Origin: Amphibalanus amphitrite
Taxonomy: Eukaryota > Arthropoda > Thecostraca > Balanomorpha > Balanidae
DNA: 64,000 nt
NCBI RefSeq assembly: GCF_019059575.1
Contig: NW_024883027.1
Span: forward strand, 87,206-151,205
Direction of reading: 5' to 3'
Shown here: in pieces, positions 46,301 to 57,001 of the stretch
Numbering within the stretch: position 1 is the first letter of the stretch
Layout of the letters: each line of letters begins with the position of its first letter
Made by a program: the position numbers and the translations under genes
The notes under the pieces: model-generated
What the model was told of the DNA's origin: nothing
The model's database searches: none
The model's input: the letters and a program-made list of their open reading frames with translations, nothing else

Positions 46301-48515
46301 AACGGGACGGTCCAGAAGGTGTATACGCTGCATATCCGACGCTCAGCTATTACCAGCACACCAGTCGTGGTCGAACCAACCCAATGTCTCACATCAGCCC
46401 GTCATTCACATTACCGTCCTAAGATGGACTAATAGGACAGAAATTACGGTTTAACCCGATCAAAACGAATGTGTAAAGGTTCAGATTTATATGACTGATT
46501 TGGGTACCCCTGTTTTAACTCGTAACTCTTTCTGATGAGTTCTGAGCAGCTGTGTTGGTTTTCCACAAAACATGCCCGGTATTTTGTCGATATAAACCGC
46601 TGCCCGAGCTGTGTTGCCTCAGTGGTATCCTCGGGTGTCCTATCACCGGTCCACGTTCGTAAACCGCTGCTGGGCTCAATCTTATAAATGCCCTGGAATG
46701 GATATGGCAGCACTGGCTGAAGTTCATATGCAGAAAACGGCCATCAAATGCAAAATGGTTTTCACGTATTTCAATCTATCGTTTGTCGACAGTCCAAAAA
46801 ATTATTTCATTGACTCGGATACCTAACCGTTTGTCGACACTGGTATCACTATGTTACCAATTGGCGTGAATAGAATAGTACGACATGTTTTAAGATTGTA
46901 CCCTGGGTGGTGTGTTTCAGGACGATAACACGGTGGAGATTGTCGTACCGACCTGTTCATACCGGATGGGCGTCAGAACAATGGGCTACGGAGCCGCCGT
47001 CATCGGTACGTAACCATGGCAACCGCCGCGTCACCGCGCGTCCGTGACCCCAGAGCCATACGGAGAATGACGCGTGGCGTGCGTTCGACATCCGGAAAAT
47101 GAGGGATAATTATCCGGTATCACCGGTAATAATTTGATATTGCAGGGACTATCGATGTAATTGGTCACATTATTAGATTGCCTTTGCTTCACTAATGGCT
47201 ATTTTACTCGTTGTCATGTCCGTTGTGCACGGTGTCAGCTTAAAACACCGAATGATCCCGGTTATCCCGGAAAATTATCCCTGATTGTCCGGATGTAGAA
47301 CGCATGCGTGGTTTGACTCGTTTTGGTCATATTTGTAAAAGGCTGGTCAGAGGGGCGGGGGCTCAGAATTGCATGCTTCGTCGGTTAAATTTGTATGATT
47401 TTACTGGATTTTACGGAACCCCATAATAGTTATGAGGCGTTTGTTGCATGTAAGCTGTGTGGTATTTGGATCTCTGTTGGTTGTATCATAACGACACTAT
47501 CATAAGCTGGCCAAAGTTATGTTACCATCGAGTTCGTCTTTGTGAACATTTGTCCAAGTGTATCTCCCATATCTCGTAACATCAACAGTGTGTGCCTTTA
47601 GAGGCTCTGCAGCTAATCTCTCTTGCGCCCCACTTATGAACTCAAACAGTGCTATCTCACAGTGAAGAGGCGGGTGAGGGTACGCCGGCCCCGCTGATTG
47701 TTTGGGTACTGAGACATACCGAGACAACAGGTCCGGCGCTATTCCACAGAGCGCCGCGGGCATTGTTTGTGGAGATAGCCGGCTTTGTGGCCGTTTTTTG
47801 ATGAGATCGGCTCAGGTCATCGACCCGAGCTCCTCCATCGCCGCTGTTCTGTTCTCTGTGGCTTAATATCTGCTTTGTGTATTGATACACGAAGAGTTGA
47901 CATCACGACCGATATAACGTTGAGTTTTTAGTGTGTCGTTCTACAATACGACATTTAAACCAAGTAATCCTTAACTGACCCTGGCTGTAACTCGGTCCCT
48001 TGTCTCTGAGCTGCTCTCACTTCCGTCACTGACCCCCCCCCCCCCCCCCGCCCCCGCCCTCCTCAGACCGTGCGGGCCGGGTGAGTTACGCGGTGCTCTG
48101 GCTGACCTCCCCCCCCTCCTCAGACCGTGCGGGCCGGGTGAGTTACGCGGTGCTGTGGCTGACCCCCCCCCCTCACTGACCCCCCCCCCCTCCGCTCCCC
48201 CCCCCCCTCCTCAGACCGTGCGGGCCGGGTGAGTTACGCGGTGCTCTGGCTGACCCCCCCCCCCCCGTCCTCCCTCCTCAGACCGTGCAGGCCGGGTGAG
48301 TTACGCGGTGCTCTGGCTGACCCCCCCCCCGTCCCCCCTCCTCAGACCGTGCGGGCCGGGTGAGTTACGCGGTGCTGTGGCTGCCGTCTCGGTTCAAACA
48401 CCTGCACATCTACCTGGCTGTGGCTCTTTGCGCCGGTGTGGTGCTGCTGGCCTGTCGGTGCTGCCGAACGGACCGACAGCGCGCCAGGAGCCGGGCCCGG
48501 CTCCCCGGCGTCTGA
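43392..48515 (+). CDS. Membrane metallophosphoesterase, MPPE1/PGAP5-like (five 3' exons)
   Basis: Exons at 43392-43526, 43966-44079, 44471-44611, 46921-47005 and 48346-48515 have GT-AG borders and matching phases. The first reads VPGDNDIGGEG, a calcineurin-type metal-binding motif. The second has INVMLSHFPL. The third has FSAHSHTS, the HxH metal ligand pair. The fourth has IVVPTCSYRMG. The last has a membrane segment (HIYLAVALCAGVVLLA), a basic Cys-rich tail and a TGA at 48513. MPPE1/PGAP5 relatives remodel GPI anchors in the secretory pathway; the family assignment comes from these motifs and the C-terminal anchor. The N-terminal exons, with the first metal motifs, were not found and may lie beyond the repeat array. 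The second exon's donor (GTCAGA) is weak and its pyrimidine tract is almost pure C. Confidence 0.8.
44276..44279 (-). terminator. Pol III terminator of the tRNA
   Basis: TTTT on the minus strand five bases beyond the tRNA 3' end. Confidence 0.6.
44285..44356 (-). tRNA. tRNA-Val(CAC)
   Basis: A 72-nt cloverleaf without an encoded CCA. The acceptor stem pairs GTTTCCG with CGGGAAC (one G-T pair). The A box is TAGTGTAGTGG, the B box GGTTCGATCCC, and the anticodon loop TTCACAC has anticodon CAC. It lies antisense within an intron of the metallophosphoesterase gene, with its own internal promoter and a T4 terminator. Confidence 0.95.
44612..46920 (+). other. Large intron of the metallophosphoesterase gene
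   Basis: A 2.3-kb intron with a GTGAGA donor and a TGTTTCAG acceptor. It contains a (TTG)n stretch near 45675-45702, a G15-type tract at 46001-46016 and a C tract at 46227-46237. A minus-strand open frame of 131 codons (45597-45992) has a poly-Gln run that comes from the microsatellite, and I do not call it a gene. Confidence 0.6.
47081..47303. mobile_element. Small MITE, GCATTCGGCATCC family
   Basis: GCGTTCGACATCCGGAAAAT at the left and the inverted GCGTTCTACATCCGGACAAT at the right, continuing with GAGGGATAAT-like similarity. 223 bp, within the last intron of the metallophosphoesterase gene. Confidence 0.68.
48035..48365 (+). repeat. Five-fold repeat of a 3' splice site and exon start
   Basis: CCTCCTCAG plus ACCGTGCGGGCCGGGTGAGT and TACGCGGTGCT(C/G)TGGCTG recur with the exon base at 48067, 48124, 48215, 48282 and 48346 (steps of 57, 91, 67 and 64 bp). 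C-rich spacers separate the copies. Only the last copy continues into the membrane-anchor exon. Each copy also contains a GTGAGT donor-like hexamer 14 bases after its acceptor. Confidence 0.9.
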
Positions 48516-48840
48516 CTCCCCGGCGACTCTGACTCTGGCGACTCTGACTCTGACTCCCGACTCTGGCGACTCTGACACTAACTCGACTCTAACTCCCGAC
48601 TCCCCGGCGTCTGACTCTCCGGCGACTCTGACTCTGGCGACTCTGACTCCCCGCCGTCTGACTCCCCGGCGACTCTGACTCTGACTCGACTCTGACTCCG
48701 ACTCTGACTCTAACTCTGACTAACTCCCGACTCCCCGGCGTCTGAGTCTCCGGCGACTCTGACTATGGCGACTCTGACTCTGACTCTGACTCTGACTCCC
48801 GACTCTGACTCTGACTCTCCGCCGTCTGACGCTGCCGCCA
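48516..48840. repeat. GACTCT minisatellite in the presumed 3' UTR
   Basis: CTGACTCTGACTCC and CTCCCCGGCGACTCTGACTC units are repeated many times immediately after the metallophosphoesterase stop codon. The repeat is likely transcribed in the 3' UTR. No polyadenylation signal was confidently assigned. Confidence 0.8.
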
Positions 48841-50834
48841 GCCGGGGTCTGAAGTCGTCCAGAGATTCTTCAGTGGTCGGTAGGACCGTTATCAATATCG
48901 TTATCGGTAGGATTGTTATCAGTTAACCAGCGGTGTAACGCTGGATAGGCTGTTAGGCATTGTTAGGGCCTCGGGGTTAGGTACACCAAATGCCGGTGTT
49001 TTAATCGGTGTTAACTCGTATATGAGGCGTTATTTAACACATTGATGTGTGTTGGGTGTCAACGTTTTTCGTACAAGGGGGTAACTTCTATCCGACCTTT
49101 GGCAATAGGAAGCTGTTGGCGTTTTATGGAGTCATGTTCATGTGTGCCTCTTGCTGTTGAGCGCAAGTGTGAAGAGGTTTAATTCACCTCCTATCGTGAG
49201 TCACAGGGATCTACACTCTACACGGTTATCTAGCGGTGGCATTAGGGGAATATGTCTTGGTGTGCTTTCCTCGTGTTGTTAGATGGCGTTAAATAAGTCG
49301 ATACCAACACTTTTAAACGAGCGTCGTCCCGGCAAGACACGAGAGTTAGATAACTCCCTTCGCTGGGCCGGCGAGTTCTCTCAGGGTAACTCTATGGTAA
49401 CTCTATGGTTACTATGGTAACTCTCCGACAATCCGTAAAATGTGTGCCAAATTCGTGGACATGCCTGTAATGGCCATCCTATTTTTCACGTTTGTGAAAA
49501 TGTTCACAGACGAACCGTTGGATCACACAGGGTCATTGGGCTAGATAAGGCATAAAGTGCGAAGGAATCCAGCAATACTTCCAGCAATCACAGTTGCCAA
49601 GCTCTCTCAGCTAGGTCTATATCTGGACGGGATGAATGTGTGGATACGGTGCAATAACCTGACGAGTTTCGGTAACTAAAGGGAAGTGTGTCATTCAGTG
49701 GATTTGGTGACTTACATTCGATTATACGTTAGTTGTTTATCCCTCGGATAACTTAAGAACGATTTTAAGTTAAAACGGCTTGCTACTGCCATGTATGTTT
49801 CCATTGTTCTTGAGGAAATTCAGTATAGTTCCCAACAACCGTGCAGTTCATTTCAGAGGGTCAGCCCAGATTTAGGTGCGTGCGCGTATGGCACTAGTTC
49901 TCGCCGTTCTGACGTAATTTTGTGTAAAATGCAGTCAGATGTTTTAGTGTTTTGTGGTACGATGTGCCCCATTGCTGCTGGTGTGGAAGGGGCATTTCGG
50001 TTCTAAGCCGGCATGTCATTTCTTAAAGTCGAGCTAGAGTCCCTCTAAGTTCGTTTGGTAGCCGGAACGCCGTATGTTCATGAAGTTCACATTGCGTACT
50101 TGGTCGTCCAGAGATGTTGCAACTGTTGCTAACCAAGTGTGTTTCGAGTGGCCTGCGGCAGTGCGTTGTCAGCACGTGCCATACAGGCCACAGATCTCCT
50201 GGTTTTTAATGTGACTTGTGTAGGGGTGCTGTACGTTTTGGCCCGTCCTACAGTGCGCACTGTTGTACGGAGTTGTGGTGTGTTTTCGAGGTAGATGATC
50301 TTAATATGACCGTTTGTTCGTGCGCTACCATTGTTTGAGCCGTTCTCCAGTGAAAAGACTAAGATCATGTGGACGATACAGTTTTTCCTCTTCAGACTGA
50401 CTCGGCTCTCGAAGCCGGCGATGGAGCTGTTTGTTTTGTTGGCGATAAGATACAGGCGATCGCTGAAAACTCCTCAGCCGTCACAGTGCCGCCCTGTCGG
50501 CGCTATCTAGCGGTGGTCACGCAGATCTCCCATCGCTGACCGATAGGGCACAGACCGCTGACAGGTCATTGACCCGCTCTGAACTCCCCTGTCGACCGCT
50601 ATCAGTAGTGTATATTTTAAAACACAGCGAACAAATCACATAAGATGAAAGCGGCTCAGCTCTGACCAAATCGTAATGCCGAAGAGAGTCGGCAAAGAAG
50701 TACATAACAAAATTAACAACCGTCCCATTGTAACTATGGCAATCAGTCAATCAAACACACGGCATACAAACACTGTACAAACACCACAAACAGCACTAAA
50801 ACATCACAAGCAGCGTCTGACCGTCACGACCCGG
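48841..50834. other. Intergenic, no feature recognised
   Basis: The sequence lies between the 3' ends of two convergent genes. No ORF, RNA or element could be supported. Confidence 0.5.
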
Positions 50835-52904
50835 TCAGGGTTTGGTGCTGGTCTTGTGCTCCCACCTGCCCTTCACGGCGCTCGTTTGCCAGCCGGCGGC
50901 CGGCCGGGCGGGGCACTGCTTCTTCTGCACCCCGGTGAAGTCGCCGGAGAACATGAGGTCGTCGGGCAGCAGCAGCTCCGGCATGTCAGTGCGCTGCGCC
51001 AGCGCCCAGTAGCGCGAGCGCAGTAGGTGCGCCGACATCTTGGGCTGTCGCTGACGGGTCAGCACCCCCTTCCGGTTCCCCACCACCCGAGTCGTATCCT
51101 GCTTGGTCATGAAGTCGGCGAAGTTCCAGATCATCTCCCCGACAAACCAGCCCTGCGCGCGCACCGCCTCAAAGGCGCGGAAGTTGGCGGCCATCAGCTG
51201 GGTCTGGTACTCCTCCGTGAAGACGAAGGTGGGCTGCTGGTGGAGACCGGCCACCGTGTCAGCTCCATACTCCGACTGAACCACCGGCTTGCCGAACGTG
51301 TCGCGCCAGAAGGTGAGGAAGTGCCGGGCCTGCAGGTCGATCAGCTCGGAGTGTCCGGTGTCCGAGTACCAGCCGAAGTAGCGGTTCACAAGGATCACGT
51401 CCAGCAGCGGCGCCACCAGTTCCGTGTCAGGGTAGGTGTTGAGCACGGCCGTCACGGGCCGTGTGCCGTCCTGGGCGCGCGCCAGCGCCACCAGCGTCTG
51501 GTAGTAAGGCACCGCCTCCGGCTGGCCCGTCTTGGCCTCGTTACTCAGCGACCACATCAGCACCGAGGGGCGGTTCTTGTCGCGCGCGATCAGGCCGGAG
51601 AGCGCCTCCGTGTGCGCCGTCAGGAGCCGGTCGTCGCCGCCCGTCTGCGAGTAGTCTAGCGACACGGCCGGTGTCTCGTCGATGACCATGATGCCGCGCG
51701 CGTCGGCCGCGTCCATGATCTCCTCGGCGTACGGGTAGTGGGACGTGCGGAAGCAGTTGGCGCCCAGCCACTCGATCAGGTTGAAGTCTTTGACGAGCAG
51801 CGGCAGGTCGAGGCCCTTGCCGCGGATGTCGCTGTCCTCGTGTTTGCCGAATCCTCGGATGTACACGGGACGGCCGTTGATGGAGACCGAGTCGGCATCC
51901 CACGTGATCTCCCTGATGCCGAACCTCTGCCGGAAGATGTCCCGCGCGCCGGAGGCGGCCAGCAGCTCGACGATCAGTGTGTACTGGCGGCCGGGCGAGG
52001 CGTCCATCAGGTAGGGCCACCACAGCTCCGGCTGAGTCACCGTCAACACGCCCTGGGCGCCGTCGGCCGCGCCCACCGGCTCTCCGCCGGGAGACACGAG
52101 CGTGACGTTCATCGTGACGTCGTCCTGCGTCAGCACGGTGGCCGCCGTGACGGCGTACGTGACGGCGGCCGAGCCGTCGGCGGCCAGTGTCGACGTCACG
52201 GTGACGTCCTCGACGAAGGTGTCAGCGGTGGTGTAGAGCAGCACGGGCCGGTGCAGGCCAGCGTAGTTGAAGAAATCGAAGTTGTACTCGAGCGTCTCGT
52301 AGCCCTCGGGGTAGACGTAGCTGGAGCTGTTGGCTTTGCGCACGGTGCGGCCCTGCGGCACAGTGATGTCGGTCAGAGTGTTGTTGACGCCGATGGAGAC
52401 TAGGTTGGCCTGACCGGGCAGTAGTAGGTCGGTGACGTCGGCCGCGAACGGCAGGTGACCCCCGCTGTGCTCGGCTGCCCGTGCGCCGTTTACGTAGACC
52501 ACGGCTGAGTAGTGGGCGCTGCCGACCCGCAGCACTGTCCGCCGCCCAGCCCAGGAGCGCGGAACCCACGCCTGCTGCCAGTACCAGGCCCAGCCGAGGT
52601 GGTCGCGCACGTCCGCCCGCTGCGTGATGTCGTTGTAGCTGGCCGGCACGGGCATGTCGAGCACCTCCGGGTCTTCGGCGCTCGGCATCGCGGCGAACCA
52701 CTGCTCGCGGAAGCCGCGCTCTGGGTCGTCGGTGGGGCACAGTTTGAACTGCCACAGGCCGTCCAGGGAGCGCACCTCTCGCCACTCGGAGTCCTGCGGC
52801 GGCAGGCCGGCGAACGGCGCCGCTCCGTCCGGCCGGCGCACCGCGGGGTCGGCGCACAGCGGCCCGGCGGCGCCCAGCACCAGCAACAGCGTTAGGGAAC
52901 GCAT
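50835..52904 (-). CDS. GUSB: Beta-glucuronidase (GH2), intronless
   Basis: A 689-residue open frame from ATG (52904) to TGA (50835). It hydrolyses terminal beta-D-glucuronic acid from glycosaminoglycans and glucuronides in lysosomes or outside the cell. An N-terminal signal peptide is evident (MRSLTLLLVLGAAGPLCA). The GH2 sugar-binding domain comes next (LDGLWQFKLCP near residue 48, YWQQAWVP near 108). An immunoglobulin-like domain and the TIM barrel follow. The acid/base Glu is residue 456 in WSLSNEAKTG and the nucleophile Glu is residue 545 in VVQSEYGAD, close to E451 and E540 of the human enzyme. Length is slightly above the human 651. Vertebrate GUSB genes have many introns, so the single exon is notable and may mean retroposition or intron loss. 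There is no sign of decay. Confidence 0.95.
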   Translation of the reverse strand: MRSLTLLLVLGAAGPLCADPAVRRPDGAAPFAGLPPQDSEWREVRSLDGLWQFKLCPTDDPERGFREQWFAAMPSAEDPEVLDMPVPASYNDITQRADVRDHLGWAWYWQQAWVPRSWAGRRTVLRVGSAHYSAVVYVNGARAAEHSGGHLPFAADVTDLLLPGQANLVSIGVNNTLTDITVPQGRTVRKANSSSYVYPEGYETLEYNFDFFNYAGLHRPVLLYTTADTFVEDVTVTSTLAADGSAAVTYAVTAATVLTQDDVTMNVTLVSPGGEPVGAADGAQGVLTVTQPELWWPYLMDASPGRQYTLIVELLAASGARDIFRQRFGIREITWDADSVSINGRPVYIRGFGKHEDSDIRGKGLDLPLLVKDFNLIEWLGANCFRTSHYPYAEEIMDAADARGIMVIDETPAVSLDYSQTGGDDRLLTAHTEALSGLIARDKNRPSVLMWSLSNEAKTGQPEAVPYYQTLVALARAQDGTRPVTAVLNTYPDTELVAPLLDVILVNRYFGWYSDTGHSELIDLQARHFLTFWRDTFGKPVVQSEYGADTVAGLHQQPTFVFTEEYQTQLMAANFRAFEAVRAQGWFVGEMIWNFADFMTKQDTTRVVGNRKGVLTRQRQPKMSAHLLRSRYWALAQRTDMPELLLPDDLMFSGDFTGVQKKQCPARPAAGWQTSAVKGRWEHKTSTKP

Positions 52905-52924
52905 CGCTGCTGCGGGTCAGGGAC

Positions 52925-53216
52925 CGGAAACACCGCTCCCGAGAGCCGGAAAACGCTGCTCCTGAGAGCCGGCAAACGCTGTTCCTGAGAGCCGGCAAAC
53001 GGTGTCTCAGAGCGCCGGCAAACGCTGTCTCCGAGTGCCGGCAAACACTGTCTCCGAGCGGCAGCAAACGCTTCCTCCGAGCGCCGGCAAACACTTACTC
53101 CGAGCGGCGGCAAACACCGCTCCCGAGCGCCGGCAAACGCTTCCTCCGAGCGCCGGCAAACGCTGCTTCCGAGCGCCGGCAAACGCTTCCTCCGAGCGGC
53201 GGCAAACGGTCTGAGA
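52925..53216. repeat. 23-bp minisatellite directly upstream of GUSB
   Basis: About 12 copies of GAGCGCCGGCAAACGCTTCC plus TCC (23 bp) with variants. They begin about 20 bp upstream of the start codon, so they occupy the 5' UTR or promoter. Confidence 0.85.
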
Positions 53217-53534
53217 GCTGGCCCAGCGCCGGTGAGACGGGAGGTAGTTCAGCGCTGCGCCGCGGCCCCGGCGGAGGAGAGCCTCCCGTACCGTCCGCCG
53301 CGGGGTCTAGCCGCGTACTGGGACGGTAGCGGCACGGAACGGTGTGCAGACCCACCGACGGACGGCGCGGTGGGTGGGCCCGAGTAATGTGATACCTCCG
53401 GCCGGGGGCAGTGGCCTGCCGACGGGGACGGGAGGGGGGGGGGCTCATGGAGGACAGAAGGCAGAACAGTGAGGGTACGACAGAGTGTAGAGGGAAATAT
53501 GAGAGTGCACTCTGCAGGGAATACAATGATAATA
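53217..53534. other. GC-rich region upstream of the minisatellite
   Basis: High-GC sequence that could hold the GUSB promoter. No TATA or initiator was assigned. Confidence 0.35.
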
Positions 53535-54320
53535 CAGGGTGTCCCAGAAGTCTTGAAGCTTTTTTATTTTTGTCGTGTGACCTTGCTATGCCACTGATTA
53601 AGGCAAATGACGCCTCAAACGAAAGAGAATGAACTGAAGTTTTGTATTTTCATGCCTAGAGCACCACTTAAGTCAGGTGGCCCCCGTTGTGAGTCGCACA
53701 AGATTGAACACGAGAGATCACGTTCTTCCCTGCCGCCAAGATCTCCCGGTTTGCGAAACACCGGTGTCGCCATGCCCGTTTCTGGTCAGCTTCAGAGCCT
53801 TATTTCATGAAGCGAGCCAGGAAACAGAGTATTGGATCTCCGAGAAAACATTAGCAACATAATGATTTACTGATCAGAAAGTCTCCTGACGTGTTTGCCT
53901 GCATCCATTACGAAAATAAGGCTCAGCTACTTGAGCGCGCTAAGCAACAGCCCGTTGAAATCCTTTGATTCGTCGCATTATTATGGTGCTAAAACAAATA
54001 TCAACCCGTCGCAAATATATGTCGCTAATATTATGTCGCTCGCTTCAGGGAATAAGACTCTGAAGCTGACAAGAAACGGGCATGGCGACACCGGTGTTTC
54101 GCAAACCGGGAGATCTTGGCGGCAGCGATAGATGTGATCTCTCGCGCTCGTTCTTGTGCGACTCACAACGGGGGCCACCTGACTAAAGTGGTGCTCTACG
54201 CATGAAAATACAAAATTTCAGTTCATTCTCTTTCGTTTGAGGCATGATTCGCCTTAATCGGTGGCATAGCAAGGTCACACGACAAAAATAACAAAGCTTC
54301 AAGACTTCTGGGACACCCTG
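53535..54320. mobile_element. Mariner-type MITE with ~280-bp inverted arms
   Basis: Both ends read CAGGGTGTCCCAGAAGTCTT and are flanked by TA (53533-53534 and 54321-54322). The arms 53535-53815 and about 54036-54320 are long near-perfect inverted repeats, so the element folds back over most of its 786 bp. TA duplications with CAGGGTGTCCCA ends are typical of Tc1/mariner elements in arthropods. No transposase is present. Confidence 0.85.
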
Positions 54321-54322
54321 TA

Positions 54323-55140
54323 TAATTAGAATGTGTTAGAGAATTGGGGCTGCGACTTTGCTTACGTTGAGTTTGATGTTGTCATGTTGAAAGAAAACTT
54401 GCCGTCACGGATTCGTCGGTGGCAGGTATCCAGCAACGCGTGACTAGCGGTGCCTTTGGTTCGGTTCGCGTCTTGGAAGAAGTGCCCGCCGCTGCACTGT
54501 TCCGCCGGGGCACGTGTCTTGCGGCACAGGGTGAGTTCAGGCGCTGTACTACTAGAGCCATCTAGGGGCAAGAGCGGCTACTTGTAGTTGTGGCCCCTTC
54601 TCGAGGTGGGGCAGCCGGCAGCTGGGCGCCAAAATCATGGGCTCCGCCACCGGGGGGGGGGGGGGGGGGGATTTTACATTGTTAACATTATGCCTATGGG
54701 TGCTGCATGGGAAGAATCGACTTCAAACGTCCGTCGTCCCCCCCCCCCAACCATCGGGTCGTGACGGACCTTTCCCAAATTGATATTTGACCGTCGCATT
54801 TTGTCTCAAGCGCGTCGATCAAGACACCACACCACTGCATATACATTCTTTGTCAGGTCCGACGCATGGTTTCAGAAATGGTTTGTTGACTTTCTGAAAT
54901 GCAACGGCGGTTGGAGGTTACCTATCGGAGTTTTTCGTCGATAAATCCGATCAAAGTCAACCACCGAATCCGGTGGGATCCTGCTTATATAGACCTACCT
55001 GCCGAGTGCCGACCCCCCCCTCCCCACCCCTTAACGTTCTATGGTTTTGGCCATTTACCCTAAATGCGCGCATAACTTACGCTGAATCACCATTCTGGAC
55101 ATGGTTCTGGAGGTCACAGGTCGAGGGTCGTTTGAACAGG
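54323..55140. other. Unassigned, with homopolymer tracts
   Basis: No gene. It contains a pure G tract at 54652-54670 and C tracts near 54740 and 55013. Confidence 0.5.
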
Positions 55141-55147
55141 AATAATA

Positions 55148-55222
<75 letters not shown>
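55141..55222. repeat. (AAT)n microsatellite
   Basis: About 27 AAT repeats with one GTA interruption. On the minus strand it is a (TTA)n tract following AATAAACCG, consistent with the tail of a retroposon. Confidence 0.9.
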
Positions 55223-55224
<2 letters not shown>

Positions 55225-55540
55225 GGTTTATTTCGTACCAAAATCGGTGCATATACACACAAAGTAGGTACACATTAGGCACCACAACACTTCAACAAAC
55301 AAAAAAAACACAGGAAGCGAGTGTAAAATGCGTGTTTCCCTAAATCCGGTACACAAACCGATCTGGAGCTTCAGCATTCTCCCTTCCACGCACAATTTCT
55401 TCGATCCAGGCACCAAAGACATTATGAAGCTCAGAAGGCGAGATAGCGGACAAATCCAAGTCATTGAGTTCATACTGCTGACGCAGTCGCAAATGCTGCT
55501 GCGCTGCCAGACCCCCCTGGCCAGCTGGACTATCTAACAC
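55223..55540 (-). mobile_element. Probable LINE 3' end with (TTA)n tail
   Basis: On the minus strand a short open frame (55540-55340, ending APDRFVYRI) is followed by a 3' UTR-like segment, AATAAA and the (TTA)n tract. A short C-terminal ORF fragment, AATAAA and a simple-repeat tail are usual for 5'-truncated LINE copies. I do not recognise the peptide, so a host retroposed transcript is an alternative. Confidence 0.4.
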
Positions 55541-55780
55541 GGCAGCAATCAGAGCATTGGGAGCATAGAAATAGATTTTCCATTTGATTTTAGATTTTAT
55601 ATTCCTAGATTTTGCTATACGTTAAAAAAACTAGCCGATCACCCCTCCCCCTAGTGATAAATAAATGTGATGTACCGCGCGTCGAGTCGCACTCGCGAGT
55701 GCGACTTTGCCCTCCCCCCCCTAGTTGCTAGCGGCTGCGACCGCCAGTGCTAGATCTGCGCTGACGTTACAAATTCAGAG

Positions 55781-55959
55781 GGGGCATTCAAATGCATTAT
55801 CCCCTCTGAACTGAATCCAAAGTGCTGCAACTTTGAAACTAAATATCTGCGAACCAAAGCCTTCCTCAATGCGGTGAGTTTCCAAACCGGTAAGTGCGAG
55901 CCAAATACCCCAATTTAGCTATCTCAATTCTAAGCTAATGTTAAGGTGGGATGATCACT
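55781..55959. mobile_element. Partial MITE related to 1-708
   Basis: GGGGGCATTCAAATGCATTA, CCAAAGTGCTGCAACTTTGA and the end AAGGTGGGATGATCACTTTAA match the left element at 50-236 with moderate divergence. It ends exactly at the TTAA where the next element begins. Confidence 0.65.
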
Positions 55960-56870
55960 TTAACCCCCGCTCGTATATGGGGGGGGGGGGGGGGAGATCG
56001 AACGAACCCACTCCCCTCGATTTTTCGCGAATATCTCGCGTAAAAAGCGGCCGATCGCGACGACACTTTCAGTACCTACCCACGAGTTTATAAATTTTAC
56101 ATCTACCCTGAAAATTTCATAACCCTGACCCAAATGACCTTTGACCTGTGACCTACTTTTCGACACCATGTTTGGCCGGAATCGCGATTCGTAGTATGTC
56201 GGCTCGCATTAGCCACGCGTTTGTAGTCTTTTCGCTGTTTCAAGCGTTCAAACATGTGAAATGATGTTGGTCCCATGCATTAGGGTGGGTGTCAAGGTCA
56301 CCTGAGGGTCAGCTCAGGCCACTGACCTTTGATGACCCCGGTTCACTTTTTCGAGTTTTACATATTTCTAGGCCAGTTTTTGGAGCTGAATTCGAATTTA
56401 GCAACCATATGAACATTTACGAAGTAGTTTTGGTGCCTTCGTAACATGTTACACGAAACTGTCAGAGGCGGTTGACACCTTTTTATACAATTACCCGGCA
56501 GGACCTCTACTGGTTGACCTGACCCGACCTGACCCGACCTGGCCTAAATGCATGAAGACATCATCTGTGATAAAAACTAACATGATATTCGTGATCAACA
56601 TCCCGACAAATTCCATAGCAGCCATACTTTACGACGTTCTAACAGGTCCCGATTTTCCCGACTTTTGGGTCACTGACCTATTCTAAAAGGTCAACCAATG
56701 ACCTAGGACCTTAAAATCGGGTATCATCGGCTTTCTCTCGTCACGGGCAACACGCTCGTTTTTTCCGCGAAGCTCTAGCTCGATCAGGGGCGCAACGGCA
56801 AGGGGGGAGTCCAACGGACCCCCTCTTATACGTTCGCGGCTGGAAAAACACCAAAACGGGCGAGGGTTAA
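55960..56870. mobile_element. TTAA-type MITE i (CCCTCGCC family)
   Basis: TTAA lies at 55960-55963 and 56867-56870, with ends TTAACCCCCGCTCG and (inverted) TTAACCCTCGCCCG. It carries many GACCT/AGGTC repeats (for example 56510-56545) and no ORF. Confidence 0.6.
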
Positions 56871-57001
56871 GCTGGTTCTATGCTGCATCGTAACTCGTAA
56901 GCTAATTCTCATCTAAAAAAAACAATTTGCAGGAATAACATTTGTTTGTAGTAATATCAATGTTTGTAGTAATAACAGAAAATTTAAAATAAATACCAAC
57001 T

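Noticed and set aside
51027-51659. 210-codon plus-strand frame opposite GUSB, and others at 51738-52403 and 52222-53094
   Set aside because: They are antisense or shifted shadows of the GC-rich GUSB coding frame.
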